From Solimicrobium silvestre (lineage in GTDB: Bacteria > Pseudomonadota > Gammaproteobacteria > Burkholderiales > Burkholderiaceae_D), in assembly GCF_002976435.1 (NCBI RefSeq), contig NZ_PUGF01000013.1:85498-149497 (forward strand): 64,000 nucleotides of DNA, read 5' to 3'. Both the position numbers and the translations under genes were made by a program. This document shows, piece by piece, positions 18,227 through 28,417 of this stretch. The notes below the pieces were generated by a model that was given only the letters and a program-made list of their open reading frames with translations, did no database searches and was not told the origin of the DNA. How positions within the stretch are numbered: the stretch's first letter is position 1; every line of letters starts with the position of its first letter.

Positions 18227-18493
18227 CTATTTGAATCTATTTGGATCTAGTAGCTCGGCACTTAAGGTGCTATATGCGTCTTGAAGATCTTGATATTGAT
18301 CATATAACCCGCTGTCAAAAATCGTCTTGTTTCCCCATATTTTTGTAGGTTCGATAAATTTACCATCCACAGCATCGGTGATAATCGGCAAAAATCGATC
18401 AAGCAAAAATAACATATTTCCATCAGTCGTTGAATGTTTGAGGATTACTTCCTTGAGTCGCCTGGCTGCCTCTTTAATCCGCTGCTGATCCAT
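18227..18493 (-). CDS. Small protein of unknown function
   Basis: An 88-residue acidic/helical cytoplasmic protein (starts MDQQRIKEAARRLKEV) with AAGGAT at a good distance upstream of its ATG, which supports real translation. No membrane segment, cysteine motif or signal is seen. Size and composition resemble small immunity or adaptor proteins, but nothing specific supports that. It is oriented against its neighbours. Confidence 0.6.
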   Translation of the reverse strand: MDQQRIKEAARRLKEVILKHSTTDGNMLFLLDRFLPIITDAVDGKFIEPTKIWGNKTIFDSGLYDQYQDLQDAYSTLSAELLDPNRFK

Positions 18494-18605
18494 GGTGTAT
18501 CCTTTTTAGATTCTAGTGATTTGGAGTTTACCATTTGGTTTCGCAATATGAGGAATAATTTAAATTTCCGCTAATTAAAACATAGGGATAAAAAAGCCCC
18601 CATCG

Positions 18606-19055
18606 ATGACCGAATTAAATATGCTAGTCAGAAAAATTTTTCCTGAAGAACTTGCATGGGCTAATGAGCAGTATTCAGAAATTAACTTCAAATTATCGAC
18701 AGAATCAGATCTTATTGCGATTGCCGAAATAAATGGTGTTAAGGCCGGGCTTGGACGCCTCTGTGCAGTTGATAATAAGGCTGGCGAACTAGGTGGCATG
18801 TTCGTATTGCCTGATTTTCGGGGGCACGCCATTGCAGCGAATATTGTCGATTTTTTGTTAAAAAATTCTAATTATTCCACTCTATATTGCCTCGCGTTTG
18901 CACACCTTGAGGTGTTTTACAAACGATTTGGTTTCTTGCCCGTTGATGAAACAAAAAGCGTTCCCAAAGAAGTTACAGATAAATTTTTATGGTGCAGGGA
19001 CACATATGATTCATCAGTTCTTCTCATGTGCCGTGAAGAATTTTTTACTGACTGA
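18606..19055 (+). CDS. GNAT-family N-acetyltransferase
   Basis: A 149-residue acetyl-CoA-dependent acyltransferase. It shows the GNAT core: AGLGRLCAV strand, GELGGMFVLPDFRGHAIA (motif A with the pyrophosphate-binding R-G-x-x-I/A loop) and the C-terminal LEVFYKRFGF motif common to this fold. The acceptor is unknown. It sits 76 bp before a TetR regulator on the same strand. Confidence 0.8.
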   Translation: MTELNMLVRKIFPEELAWANEQYSEINFKLSTESDLIAIAEINGVKAGLGRLCAVDNKAGELGGMFVLPDFRGHAIAANIVDFLLKNSNYSTLYCLAFAHLEVFYKRFGFLPVDETKSVPKEVTDKFLWCRDTYDSSVLLMCREEFFTD

Positions 19056-19131
19056 ATCCGGCAAAAAGCGGAGCATCGACGATATAATGCGTTCCTAGGG
19101 CGTTTTGGCTTAGACATCTCCCCAAAAATGA

Positions 19132-19782
19132 ATGTCAACACGCACTGGCACACCACTAACACAAATGACAACATCCAAAAAGCAAATTTCTACATCACGT
19201 GCATATCGAACTCGCCAAAAAATGTTCGACGCTACCGAGCAAATACTGAGTCTTGAAGGTTATGCCGCGTGGAACGAAGAATATTTATGCAAGCTATGCG
19301 AATGTTCACGCGGTGCACTGCGCTATCAGTTCCCTGATGGAAGATACGACCTTTTACCTAGCTTTATAGAGGCCGTCATTGAACAGGATTCAAAAATGGT
19401 TGAATCCCTTGGTGATTTGACTCCGGTTGAGCGGATGTATCTGTTTCTGATGAGCATGCGCTTCAAACCGCCGTCACAGGCAACAAGAGCTATTCTGGAA
19501 ATTTCAATGGCGGCAAGAGGCGATGCAAAATTACTCAGTCGTATCGAACCTATTATGGAAAGCGCCAACGCGCGTGTACTTGGTATGGCGGCTGGCGAAA
19601 CAGATCCGGAAATACTTGCTTTGCGCTGCCTGTTGCATGGAGCAAGCATGTATAGCCTCCATAAAGATTTCACGCCTCTTGGTTTAAACCAGTCACTGGG
19701 ATGGATTCTGGATTTATTACCTATCCCGCCTGCGCTCGCAGCGCGTGTGGCCGAAATGGTTAAAGCACGCCAGGTTGCTTAG
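19132..19782 (+). CDS. TetR/AcrR-family transcriptional regulator
   Basis: A 216-residue repressor-like protein with an N-terminal helix-turn-helix (about 22-70, TRQKMFDATEQILSLEGY ... CECSRGALRYQF) and a helical ligand domain. No efflux pump or enzyme is immediately adjacent except the GNAT gene upstream and the phosphoesterase 325 bp downstream. The start is uncertain: ATGs at 19132 and 19165 are both possible and no strong ribosome site decides. Confidence 0.85.
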   Translation: MSTRTGTPLTQMTTSKKQISTSRAYRTRQKMFDATEQILSLEGYAAWNEEYLCKLCECSRGALRYQFPDGRYDLLPSFIEAVIEQDSKMVESLGDLTPVERMYLFLMSMRFKPPSQATRAILEISMAARGDAKLLSRIEPIMESANARVLGMAAGETDPEILALRCLLHGASMYSLHKDFTPLGLNQSLGWILDLLPIPPALAARVAEMVKARQVA

Positions 19783-20106
19783 TGTATCCAACTTTTGTAT
19801 CCGGCTTTTTAATACCGTGCTGGACAACATAATAGCTACGGTTCATTTTTACAAACTGATTCCGTTCAGCGCCATTCATCAGGTTTACTGACTACCCGAA
19901 CTCACTCCTGTTTTCAACCAACCTGTCAGTCGATCATCCTAATTTTTTTGATGGGTTTTCGAGCCAGCGTCGTCGTCATTTAACCACCCACAAAACATAC
20001 ATAAATGTTTGTTGTCACGAAAAAGACATATTTGTATGTTTCAATGCGTGCGAGTTATTCATCCGTCTTTGCCTATTTAATTTCACTCAACAGGAGTAAA
20101 AAGCAC

Positions 20107-21387
20107 ATGTATTCTTTTAAAAATTTAACATCGCTCGTTGCCGGATTCATCATCCTGTGCGGAGTTGGGCTAGTTGCCGGCTGTAATACGCAAAGTACGC
20201 CAGTTACGACAACTGCGCAAAATTCAATTAAACACGTATTTGTGATTACCCTGGAAAACAAAAATTTTTCCAGCACTTTCGGCAACAGTACACAAGACAC
20301 TTATCTTCAAGGAACGTTAGTGCCTATGGGGGCATTGCTCACACAGTATTACGGTACAGGTCACGTCAGTTTAGATAACTACGTATCGATGATCAGCGGC
20401 CAGCCGTCCAGTCTGGCTACTCAGACCGATTGTGCTGAGTACCAGGATTTCAGCTTAAGCAGCACGGATTCAAATGGCATCGCTACAGGTACTGGCTGCG
20501 TATATCCCGCCAGTGTTAAAACCTTGCCTGATCTGCTAACGGCAGCCAATCTCTCATGGAGAGGTTATATGGAAGATATGGGCAATGACCCAACACGTGA
20601 AAGTGCAGCGTGCGGACACCCAGCGTTAAATACACGTGATCTGACACAATCGCCAGAAGCACCAACAACAGCGGTACCCAATGGCGACCAATATGCAACA
20701 CGACATAACCCGTTTATGTATTTTCATACGATCATCGATTCGCCTTCGTGTGCAACCAATGTCGTTGCATTGCCACAGTTGAAGAAAGATCTTGCGGCGG
20801 CATCAAGTACCCCGAATTTTGTATTTATCACGCCCAATTTATGTCATGACGGCCATGATGGCGACGGCACCGGCACTGCTGGCAAGGGCTGTGTTAATGG
20901 TGAACCTGGTGGGCTGACTTCCATCGATGCCTTCCTGAAAGAATGGGTACCATTGATCATGGCTTCACCGGCTTATCAACAGGACGGCATGATTGTTATC
21001 AATTTTGACGAAGGCGCGCCGCCGACACCAGCTGTTACGATGGTGAGCGGAATACCGACACTAACATTGACTTACCCTGGCGCGCCATGCTGCGGCCAGC
21101 AAACCGGCCCTAATGTCACTCGCCCTTACATCACAGACTATCCGGCGTCTGCTGCAACAGGTGGCATGCCTGTGCAACTGTCCTACGCCGGTATCGGTGG
21201 CGACCAAACCGGTGCCGTTTTGATTTCACCATTCATCAAACCCGGCACCGTTTCTAATACGCCTTATAACCATTATTCGTTATTGAAAAGCTTGCAAGAT
21301 ATTTACAGTGTCACTCCGTATCTTGGCTATGCAAGCCAACCTGGTTTGGTCGGATTTGGCTCGGACGTGTATGTTAAATCCAATTAA
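20107..21387 (+). CDS. Phosphoesterase (AcpA/phospholipase C-like) lipoprotein
   Basis: A 426-residue exported hydrolase of the phosphoesterase family (acid phosphatase AcpA / phospholipase C superfamily). The lipobox LVAGC puts the lipid-modified cysteine at residue 26. VFVITLENKNFSSTFG is the metal-binding start of the catalytic core, followed by GHVSLDNYVSMISGQ. IVINFDEG and the late NHYSLLKSLQDIY segment are also typical. The ATG at 20107 is chosen for its CAGGAG site and signal sequence; the frame is open from 20005. It is followed 30 bp later by a di-haem peroxidase lipoprotein. Confidence 0.88.
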   Translation: MYSFKNLTSLVAGFIILCGVGLVAGCNTQSTPVTTTAQNSIKHVFVITLENKNFSSTFGNSTQDTYLQGTLVPMGALLTQYYGTGHVSLDNYVSMISGQPSSLATQTDCAEYQDFSLSSTDSNGIATGTGCVYPASVKTLPDLLTAANLSWRGYMEDMGNDPTRESAACGHPALNTRDLTQSPEAPTTAVPNGDQYATRHNPFMYFHTIIDSPSCATNVVALPQLKKDLAAASSTPNFVFITPNLCHDGHDGDGTGTAGKGCVNGEPGGLTSIDAFLKEWVPLIMASPAYQQDGMIVINFDEGAPPTPAVTMVSGIPTLTLTYPGAPCCGQQTGPNVTRPYITDYPASAATGGMPVQLSYAGIGGDQTGAVLISPFIKPGTVSNTPYNHYSLLKSLQDIYSVTPYLGYASQPGLVGFGSDVYVKSN

Positions 21388-21417
21388 ATCTAATTAAATA
21401 TCAGCTAGGTTTTGGCC

Positions 21418-22707
21418 ATGATAAATTTTTTAAAAGCTGAAACCAGCCCTATCTCACCATGGTCACGTAGTGCAATAGTATTTGCATGCGTGACCCTGGC
21501 ACTAGCTGCCTGCCAGCCATCAACAGATCAAGAAAAATCCAAGTTAATCAATCACAGGTCAGTTACAGCGCAAGATGCGCAAGCATCTTCATCTGGATTA
21601 TCTGAGTTGGCACTGCTAGGAAAAAAATTATTTTTTGATCCGGCACTATCCGGCTCTGGAAAAATGTCATGCGCTACCTGTCATGACCCGGCGAATGCCT
21701 ATGGACCGCCTAACAATCTCGCCGTTCAACTGGGTGGCGCCGATCTAAAGACCCAAGGTCTGCGCGCAGTGCCGTCACTACGTTATGTGTTAAATCGAAC
21801 GCCATTTTGGTCTAAGCAATTTGTATCCAATCCGGTTGAACGGCTTATTGAAACTGACTCCCCACCCGTTGGTGGCCTAACTTGGGACGGTCGTTTCAAC
21901 ACCTTGCACGAACAAGCAAGTGCACCTCTGCTGGCAGCCAATGAGATGGCAAATGAAAGCCCGAATTCAGTAATAAGCAAGGTTGCAAAATCTGCTTATG
22001 CAACTGATTTTGCACATGCCTTTGGCCAAAATGTCTGGCAAGATCCGGCTCGTGCCTTTAACGGTTTGCTGCTGGCAATTGAACGATTTGAACTTGAAGA
22101 TGCCAGTTTTCACCCCTACACAAGCAAGTTCGATCAGACGCTTAAAGGCCAGGCAACATTATCGGCAAGTGAGTTAAAAGGCCTTCAATTATTTAGCGCG
22201 CCTGACAAGGGCAACTGCGCCTCATGTCACTTAGCGGTATCTGGTGCAGATCATTCTGCGCCGTTGTTTACTGATTTCAGTTTTTCAGCTTTAGGTGCGC
22301 CACGCAATCCCCAAATTATCGCTAACCGCAATCGACAATTTTACGACCTCGGCCTGTGCGGGCCATCGCGTATTGATCAACAGAAAAAACACGAATATTG
22401 CGGCATGTTTAAAACGCCAGGCTTGAGAAATGTCGCTAATCGGCGTGTTTTTATGCATAACGGTGTCTTTAATGATTTGGAAAGTGTCGTTCGATTTTAT
22501 GTGGAACGGGACACAAAACCAGAAAAGTGGTATCCAAAAAACTCCGATGGCAGCGTCAATAAATTTAATGATCTGCCAGTGAATTTACGAAGCAATGTCG
22601 ACACTCTTGACGTTCCGCTAAATCGAAAAAAAAGTGATAGCCCAGCGTTGAGTGATGAAGAGATCAAGGATGTGGTGGCGTTTTTAAAAACGCTATCTGA
22701 TCAGTAA
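21418..22707 (+). CDS. Di-haem cytochrome c peroxidase / MauG-family lipoprotein
   Basis: A roughly 429-residue periplasmic haem protein. The signal sequence ends in LALAAC (lipobox-like). Two CxxCH haem motifs are visible, CATCH and CASCH, with the family segments GKKLFFDPALS, LTWDGRF, FKTPGLRN and YCGMFKTP. The family reduces H2O2 or carries out haem-dependent oxidation. The ATG at 21418 is preferred; a TTG six bases earlier is also in frame. The pairing with the preceding phosphoesterase lipoprotein suggests one envelope-located operon. Confidence 0.9.
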   Translation: MINFLKAETSPISPWSRSAIVFACVTLALAACQPSTDQEKSKLINHRSVTAQDAQASSSGLSELALLGKKLFFDPALSGSGKMSCATCHDPANAYGPPNNLAVQLGGADLKTQGLRAVPSLRYVLNRTPFWSKQFVSNPVERLIETDSPPVGGLTWDGRFNTLHEQASAPLLAANEMANESPNSVISKVAKSAYATDFAHAFGQNVWQDPARAFNGLLLAIERFELEDASFHPYTSKFDQTLKGQATLSASELKGLQLFSAPDKGNCASCHLAVSGADHSAPLFTDFSFSALGAPRNPQIIANRNRQFYDLGLCGPSRIDQQKKHEYCGMFKTPGLRNVANRRVFMHNGVFNDLESVVRFYVERDTKPEKWYPKNSDGSVNKFNDLPVNLRSNVDTLDVPLNRKKSDSPALSDEEIKDVVAFLKTLSDQ

Positions 22708-22834
22708 ATCTAGTTTTCATCACTGAGGCAGAATCGGTTCGACCCACGCTAGCGGAGTTTCGTCACAGTGGCCGCCACGCTACAGCCGTGCACCGCCATA
22801 ATCCTTCCAATAATTTTTACTACAAGGAGGCACC

Positions 22835-23260
22835 ATGTTAACGATAGACCGCAACAAAAACGCACTAATCTTTTTACGCATCCTCATTTCCTGCCTAATC
22901 GCCGTACACGGCTGGCACCGCCTCATCTATTCGGACCCGGCGGATCTGGGCGGGGCAATTACCGACTTTGGCTTCCCAGTTGGGCTAGCTTTAGGTTGGT
23001 TGATTACACTCGTCGAAGCGTTTGGTGCACCGCTATTCGCAATGGGCTGGTTAGTGTTTCCGCTGGGGGTGTTTTACACATTTGTCTATGTGATGGCGAT
23101 CATTTTTTATCACGCGCCGCATGGCTGGTTTTCATCCGGTAGCGGGGCTGATGGCTGCGAATATGCGGTGCTGCTGGTGGGTGGCCTGCTATGTGTGAGC
23201 ACGCAGCATGTTCCAACGTGGATAACAGTGCGCGGGCTGAAGTTTTGGCAACGGGCATAG
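22835..23260 (+). CDS. DoxX-family membrane protein (first copy)
   Basis: A 141-residue inner-membrane protein with four hydrophobic segments, ISCLIAVHGWHRLIYSD near the start and the ADGCEYAVLLVGG block. It has an excellent ribosome site (AAGGAGG). DoxX-like proteins are linked to redox and thiol homeostasis. A second DoxX protein with the equivalent GGCEYSVALC block lies at 25450-25914, on the far side of the two-component system. Confidence 0.85.
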   Translation: MLTIDRNKNALIFLRILISCLIAVHGWHRLIYSDPADLGGAITDFGFPVGLALGWLITLVEAFGAPLFAMGWLVFPLGVFYTFVYVMAIIFYHAPHGWFSSGSGADGCEYAVLLVGGLLCVSTQHVPTWITVRGLKFWQRA

Positions 23261-23415
23261 CGACGCGACGAGCAGTAGAATGTCGATCTATGCTGACGTT
23301 ACGCTGCTCAACGAATCGATGAAACCTGAGGTGCAACGATGAAATATAACAATGAAATACAGCGATGAAGGACAGAGCCACTTAGTTGTAATAGTCGCTG
23401 CTATACTGCTCCGCT

Positions 23416-24612
23416 ATGAAAACCGAAAATAGAAATGCTCCCAGCTTGCCAAAGTTGAACTTGGCTGCCTGGCAAAAACTGTCGAAAATTTTCGCCCTTA
23501 ATCTAGTGGCATGGCTGACCTTTACCTCGATAGGCGCACTAACTTCATTCAATGACGATTTACGTTCAGGTTTATTGCCTGATTATTGGGAAATATTCAA
23601 GGATTGGGGCAACAGCGCCATTGCACTAGCGCTACTCAGTTTCGTTATCTATGCTATTTTCTCGCGCTGGCCGCAAGTGATTGCAAACGGCAAAAAAATT
23701 ATTTTAAGCTATGGAGTTTTGCTACTTTTTCTCTTGCCGTTGAATTTGTTTTATGTCGTCAAATTCCTTCTAAGCGAAGCCAATCAAAGCATGAATTGGG
23801 TTGAGAGTTGGAATGCAAGTTGGGATGTGATTCAGACCCAAATTTTAGTGATTGACGACTACTCCTCTTTATTACGCTTATCCTCAGTCACAGCGGTTTT
23901 CTTCGCCGTAGTCATTGTCAAAATCTGGCAACGCAGTCAGGCGCGCGACAAAGCTTGGGAACAAGAGCACGCCCACAACCTGAGCCTGCGTCTGGAACTG
24001 GAGGAGCAAAGACTATCCGCTTTACGCGCACAACTTGAACCGCACTTCATGTTTAATGCACTCAACGCGATTAGTGCCTTAGTGTTGACTGACAACAAAG
24101 AAAATGCGCTAAACGGAATTCATGGCCTGAGCGAATTATTGCGCTATGCCTTAACCGTTAGCGAGAAAAATAGTGTCAAATTATCAGAAGAACTGGCGTT
24201 TTTAAACGACTATATCGCGCTACAAAAACTGCGCTATGGCTCTCGCCTGCAGATAACCATTGACGGCGTGGATGATGTCATCGGCGAGGTAAATTGTCCG
24301 CCTTTGCTGCTGCAACCATTGGTTGAAAACGCACTGCGTCACAACTTGGATTGCCATCAACATGACAGCGACATTCACCTTAGTTTCAGCCAGCAACAAA
24401 CAAATATACTCATTCGCATCAGCAATCCCTTGCACGACACAATAAAGACAACAGGCAGCAACCCTGGCGCAGGTCTCGGTTTACGTAATACACGTGCGCG
24501 GCTGCAACTTGCGTACGGTGCGTACGCTTCATTACAAACCAGCGTAGTCAACGGCCGTTTTCAGGTTGATCTGCTGCTACCCGTATCTTTAAACGATTAT
24601 TTAAACGATTAG
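23416..24612 (+). CDS. LytS/YehU-type sensor histidine kinase
   Basis: A 398-residue membrane sensor kinase. It has four hydrophobic segments (about 25-45, 65-82, 95-118, 153-170), a short coiled linker, then the His_kinase domain with phospho-acceptor His210 in LEPHFMFNALN and an HATPase_c domain (PLVENALRHN N-box, GAGLGLRNTRARL G-box). It is separated by 3 bp from the LytTR response regulator and certainly works with it. No extracellular sensor domain is visible, so the signal may be membrane- or quinone-linked (inference). Confidence 0.92.
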   Translation: MKTENRNAPSLPKLNLAAWQKLSKIFALNLVAWLTFTSIGALTSFNDDLRSGLLPDYWEIFKDWGNSAIALALLSFVIYAIFSRWPQVIANGKKIILSYGVLLLFLLPLNLFYVVKFLLSEANQSMNWVESWNASWDVIQTQILVIDDYSSLLRLSSVTAVFFAVVIVKIWQRSQARDKAWEQEHAHNLSLRLELEEQRLSALRAQLEPHFMFNALNAISALVLTDNKENALNGIHGLSELLRYALTVSEKNSVKLSEELAFLNDYIALQKLRYGSRLQITIDGVDDVIGEVNCPPLLLQPLVENALRHNLDCHQHDSDIHLSFSQQQTNILIRISNPLHDTIKTTGSNPGAGLGLRNTRARLQLAYGAYASLQTSVVNGRFQVDLLLPVSLNDYLND

Positions 24613-24615
24613 GTC

Positions 24616-25443
24616 ATGATAGACAACAACCACACTACAACTGATTTTGCTATCAATCGCGCCATCATTGTCGATGATGAAGAGTCTGGCCGCATCATGC
24701 TGCGCTATGCTTTGTCCGCGAAAAAAAATTGGGTAATAGTGGGCGAATTTAACAATGTCGCAGCAGCCCGTGAATTTTTAAAAACACAAGAAGTCGATGT
24801 GATTTTTCTTGATATACAAATGCCCAGAGAAAATGGCACCGGCCTTGCTCGCAGTGTCAGTGATATGGAACGGCCACCCTTAATTATTTTTGTCACGGCC
24901 TTTAACACGCATGCCATAGAGGCCTTTGAAGTGCATGCCTTAGATTACCTGCTTAAACCGGTTGGCCCGGCGCGCTTTACTCAAGCCCTCAGTCGCGCTG
25001 ATGAAATCCTCACGCAAAGGCGTGGTTACGCCAAAGCGCTACGCAGCTATGTTGACAGGGAGGAGCAGGCCAATGACACAATCACCAACGCAGGCAACTA
25101 TTTACAACAGATCGTTGCCCGCTCGGTCGGGGAGATGGAGTGCATCGCACTCAGCGAAGTTTTATGGATGTCCAGCGCGGGAAATTATGTAGAGCTACAT
25201 TTAGATAAGCGCGTGGTACTGCATCGTATGGCACTGAGCGCAATAGAAAAACTCATCAATCCAAAAGACTTTATCCGCGTACACCGCAGTGCCATTGTCC
25301 GCACTGACCAATTTCAACACATCAAAGTGATCGGCGATGGCTCGTATCGCCTCACACTTCTCTGCGGCGCAGAAGTTACGGTTAGCGAGCGCCATATTGA
25401 ACAGGTGCGCGGCTTCTTTAAAGAGCTACAGGGATCTGAATAG
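24616..25443 (+). CDS. LytTR-family response regulator
   Basis: A 275-residue DNA-binding response regulator. The receiver domain has the acidic pair in VDDEESG (19-25), phospho-acceptor D66 in FLDIQMP and K114 in YLLKPVG. The C-terminal LytTR domain runs from about 165 to 270 (SSAGNYVELHL, FIRVHRSAIV). It pairs with the LytS-type kinase immediately upstream. Targets probably include nearby genes, such as the two DoxX genes (inference). Confidence 0.93.
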   Translation: MIDNNHTTTDFAINRAIIVDDEESGRIMLRYALSAKKNWVIVGEFNNVAAAREFLKTQEVDVIFLDIQMPRENGTGLARSVSDMERPPLIIFVTAFNTHAIEAFEVHALDYLLKPVGPARFTQALSRADEILTQRRGYAKALRSYVDREEQANDTITNAGNYLQQIVARSVGEMECIALSEVLWMSSAGNYVELHLDKRVVLHRMALSAIEKLINPKDFIRVHRSAIVRTDQFQHIKVIGDGSYRLTLLCGAEVTVSERHIEQVRGFFKELQGSE

Positions 25444-25449
25444 GCTTAC

Positions 25450-25914
25450 TTAGCGAGCCATTAAAGGTAATTGTGAATCATCAAAACTCGGTCGAACGAT
25501 GGTTTTTTGTTTTTCTCTGTCGATTGCGGCCATGAGCAAACACATGACGCACAAAGCGACACTATACTCACAACCACCTTCACCCCATTCGCCGACAAAC
25601 CAACCGAGGCGCGCATGAATGATGATGATACCTCCGGCACTAATACCGAAAAAACTCATTGCGACCCAGCGGGAAAATTTATTAAAAATTAAAAATACGC
25701 CACCGACCATTTCAATCGCCGTCGCGATATAAGGAACAGCATGTGCAAACGGAACACTACGCTGGGCGAGAAAATCGCCAAAATCATGAAAATAATGTGG
25801 CTCAAAGAATCGCATCGTGGCGTGCGCCATAAATAAAGCGGCAAGTGTCAGGCGGAAAATCACCAAACTCTGATCCAAAGTTAAATAAGGAAATTCATCA
25901 ATGTATTTTTTCAT
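25450..25914 (-). CDS. DoxX-family membrane protein (second copy)
   Basis: A 154-residue four-helix membrane protein (TLAALFMAHATMRFFEP, IEMVGGVFLIFNKF, GGCEYSVALC). I chose the ATG at 25914 because GGAG lies eight bases upstream; the frame is open to 25938. It is convergent with the response regulator, 6 bp between stops. It resembles the DoxX protein at 22835-23260 in layout and the GCEY block, but is clearly diverged. Confidence 0.82.
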   Translation of the reverse strand: MKKYIDEFPYLTLDQSLVIFRLTLAALFMAHATMRFFEPHYFHDFGDFLAQRSVPFAHAVPYIATAIEMVGGVFLIFNKFSRWVAMSFFGISAGGIIIIHARLGWFVGEWGEGGCEYSVALCVMCLLMAAIDREKQKTIVRPSFDDSQLPLMAR

Positions 25915-26096
25915 GAACGACTCCAAAAGTAGAGTCACGATTATGTAATTGAATACGCAACTTGTGGAGGTTGCTGTGACGAATATCCGTTCCGGTGTGA
26001 CTAGTGGCTATATCCGATCGCGTTTTTATCCGGCGTAGGCATGCTGAAATACGAGCCAGCACGCCGCACACAAAGCAGCACAGATCAAGACCGGTT

Positions 26097-28157
26097 TCAT
26101 TGCTTAGTTAAACTCACCCTAGTTAAGTCCACCATGTTTAAATCCACCTTATATATCGTTAACCCAGTAAGCGGATCACTGCTCAGCACCGACAAATTAC
26201 GCATGCCTACGCTACTTGCCAGAGCCAGTTTGCCTTGTGGCGCGGTATACGTTACGTTACCGAGCGTCGCCACTTTGGTGAAGTGCCAGCTGCGGTCCGA
26301 TCCGTTACTGCTCAGGCTTAAATTGGATTTTTGCGCTTTAACATACGCTGCCAGCACAGCACGGTTAGCATCCTCCGAGCTGTAAATTGTCTTACTACCG
26401 TCCAAACCCGGAAAATTACCACCGCCGCTGGCACGGTAATTATTGGTCGCCACAATGAACTGCTGGCTGTCAGCGACTGCTGCGCCCAGGTAAGTCAAGT
26501 TCTTAATCCGCGCGCCGAGTGGCTGGGTCACATCAATTTCATAACTAATATCTTTAGATGTAAAGGTGTCAAAGTTGTAGCCGTAGGAATTGGGATTGAT
26601 CAAGGCTTGATCTGTCGTTAAGGTCGGATTAATTTGATTAAACCGATAGGCCGATTTTTCCAGCCAGGCGTGCAGATCGGCGCCAGAAATTTTGACTGCC
26701 GTAATCGTATTGGCGAAGTAATACAGATCAGCGGTATTACTTAAAACCAGGTTCCCAGCAGGTACATCGGTGTAATCATGGGCACCGCCGCGGCCGCTTT
26801 TAAACGGCGCGCTGACCGACAATACCGGCAAATTAGCCAGTTGCGGAAAATTGGTTTTAACAACATTACTTACATACTCGGTTTGTGCCTGATTAACGAT
26901 CTGAATAGCTGTTGGATCACCGAGATCAGCAAAAAAACTGGACATTTCAAAATCAGTCCGACCCACCGGCGTCTTCATGTAAGCAATCGTTGCTTGGTGT
27001 TCCGCCTCGATAATCGGAGCAATAGTTGGGTCGGCCGCCACCGTAGTTGCCGCCTTATTTGCATCCAACGTCGTCGTGCCACGGGTCTGCACCACTGTTT
27101 TAGTTTTATCGACCACCCAGTGTGTTCCGTTGTATGTCAACGCCAACTGAATCACGCCCAGATGTTTTCCCCAATAATTCGCCATCACCGTAGGTACGCC
27201 GTTGACCAGACCAGCTACTTTATCCACGCCGGGCAACTGGAATTGCGGCACTGTACTGCTTGCATTCGGAAAAATCTGGTGTACATGTCCGATCAGCATC
27301 GCATCTATACCGGCGACTTGAGACAAGTAGTAATTACCGTCTTCCATTGACGGCGTATAAGGTGAATTGTCCAGCCCGCCGTGCGAAATAGCGACCACGA
27401 TATCCGCACCCTTAGCGCGCATTTCTGGAATGTATTTCTCTGCTGTTTCCTTAATTCCTACGGTAGACACTTTGCCGTTCAGCCAGCGGCTGTCCCAACT
27501 GGTGATGGTCGGCGGAGTAAAGCCGATCACACCGACTTTGATCGTCGCGCTAACAGTTTTGCCATTCGGGTCGGTGGCCGATACCACTTTATCCAAAATG
27601 ACGTAAGGCTTAAACAGCGGTTGTTGATCTCGGTTGCTGACAACATTAGCCAGTATTTGCGGAAAATTAGGGCCGGCACATTGTTGCTGATCTGCGACTG
27701 CCGGCAAGCCGTCCACATTGAATTTACTACCGGTCACTTGCGCCAGATAAGGCAGTCCAAAATTAAATTCATGGTTACCGATCCCTGCGGCGTCGTATTT
27801 GGTTGCATTCATGACCTTGTACACGGCCAGTGTCTGATCACATTTAATTGGGTTGGCAATGGCCTGATAATCAGCCAAAGGCGTACCTTGAATAGCGTCG
27901 CCATTATCGAACAACATGGAATTACTGAATTCGCTACGGGCAGCGCGTATCAGGCTCGCGGTACGCACGAATCCAATTGAAGTATCTTCCGCCGCCTTAA
28001 ATTAATCATAGCTGCGCAGATTGGCATGAATATCGGTCGTTTCCAACAGGGCCAGCCGAGTATTCGTACCAGTCGCTGTAGTCGAGGTAACTGGTGTGAC
28101 AGTGGAGCAGGAAGACAACACTAATGCAGAAATGACAGTTAAACACGGCAGTTTCAT
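26097..28157 (-). pseudogene. cpdB: 2',3'-cyclic-nucleotide 2'-phosphodiesterase/3'-nucleotidase, broken by one in-frame stop
   Basis: Periplasmic enzyme that hydrolyses 2',3'-cyclic nucleotides and 3'-nucleotides. The frame reads from ATG 28157 through a lipoprotein-type signal (ALVLSSC) and the metallophosphatase start LLETTDIHANLRSYD. It then meets TAA at 28004-28002 and continues in the same frame with FKAAEDTSIGFVRTASLI to 26097. Downstream motifs are intact: DNGDAIQGTPL, GIGNHEFN, HGGLD, GHVHQIF and the C-terminal 5'-nucleotidase domain. The stop sits where relatives have an aromatic residue (E. coli DFDYYK), so a TAT/TAC to TAA change is the simple explanation. Without it the protein would have 686 residues. 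A sequencing error or readthrough is possible. Confidence 0.9.
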
Positions 28158-28417
28158 CGCAGTTCTCAAAAAAATTTAAAAGCCTGACTGTAGCGTCACT
28201 ATGTGACTTTGCGATGACGCTGCTTTAATCAAAGCAGGGCTTCCATCATTAGCATTCCCAACTAGTTTTTTGAGATGTGGCAATATTGACATACAGCATG
28301 TTAATGGGCATTATCGCCCAACGTTGGACAATTGCACGCTTCGCAAATTAGATGCATCACCACTTACTTTATTGCTTGGCGCATTCGTAAATACTGATTT
28401 GAAAGTTAGTTAAATTT

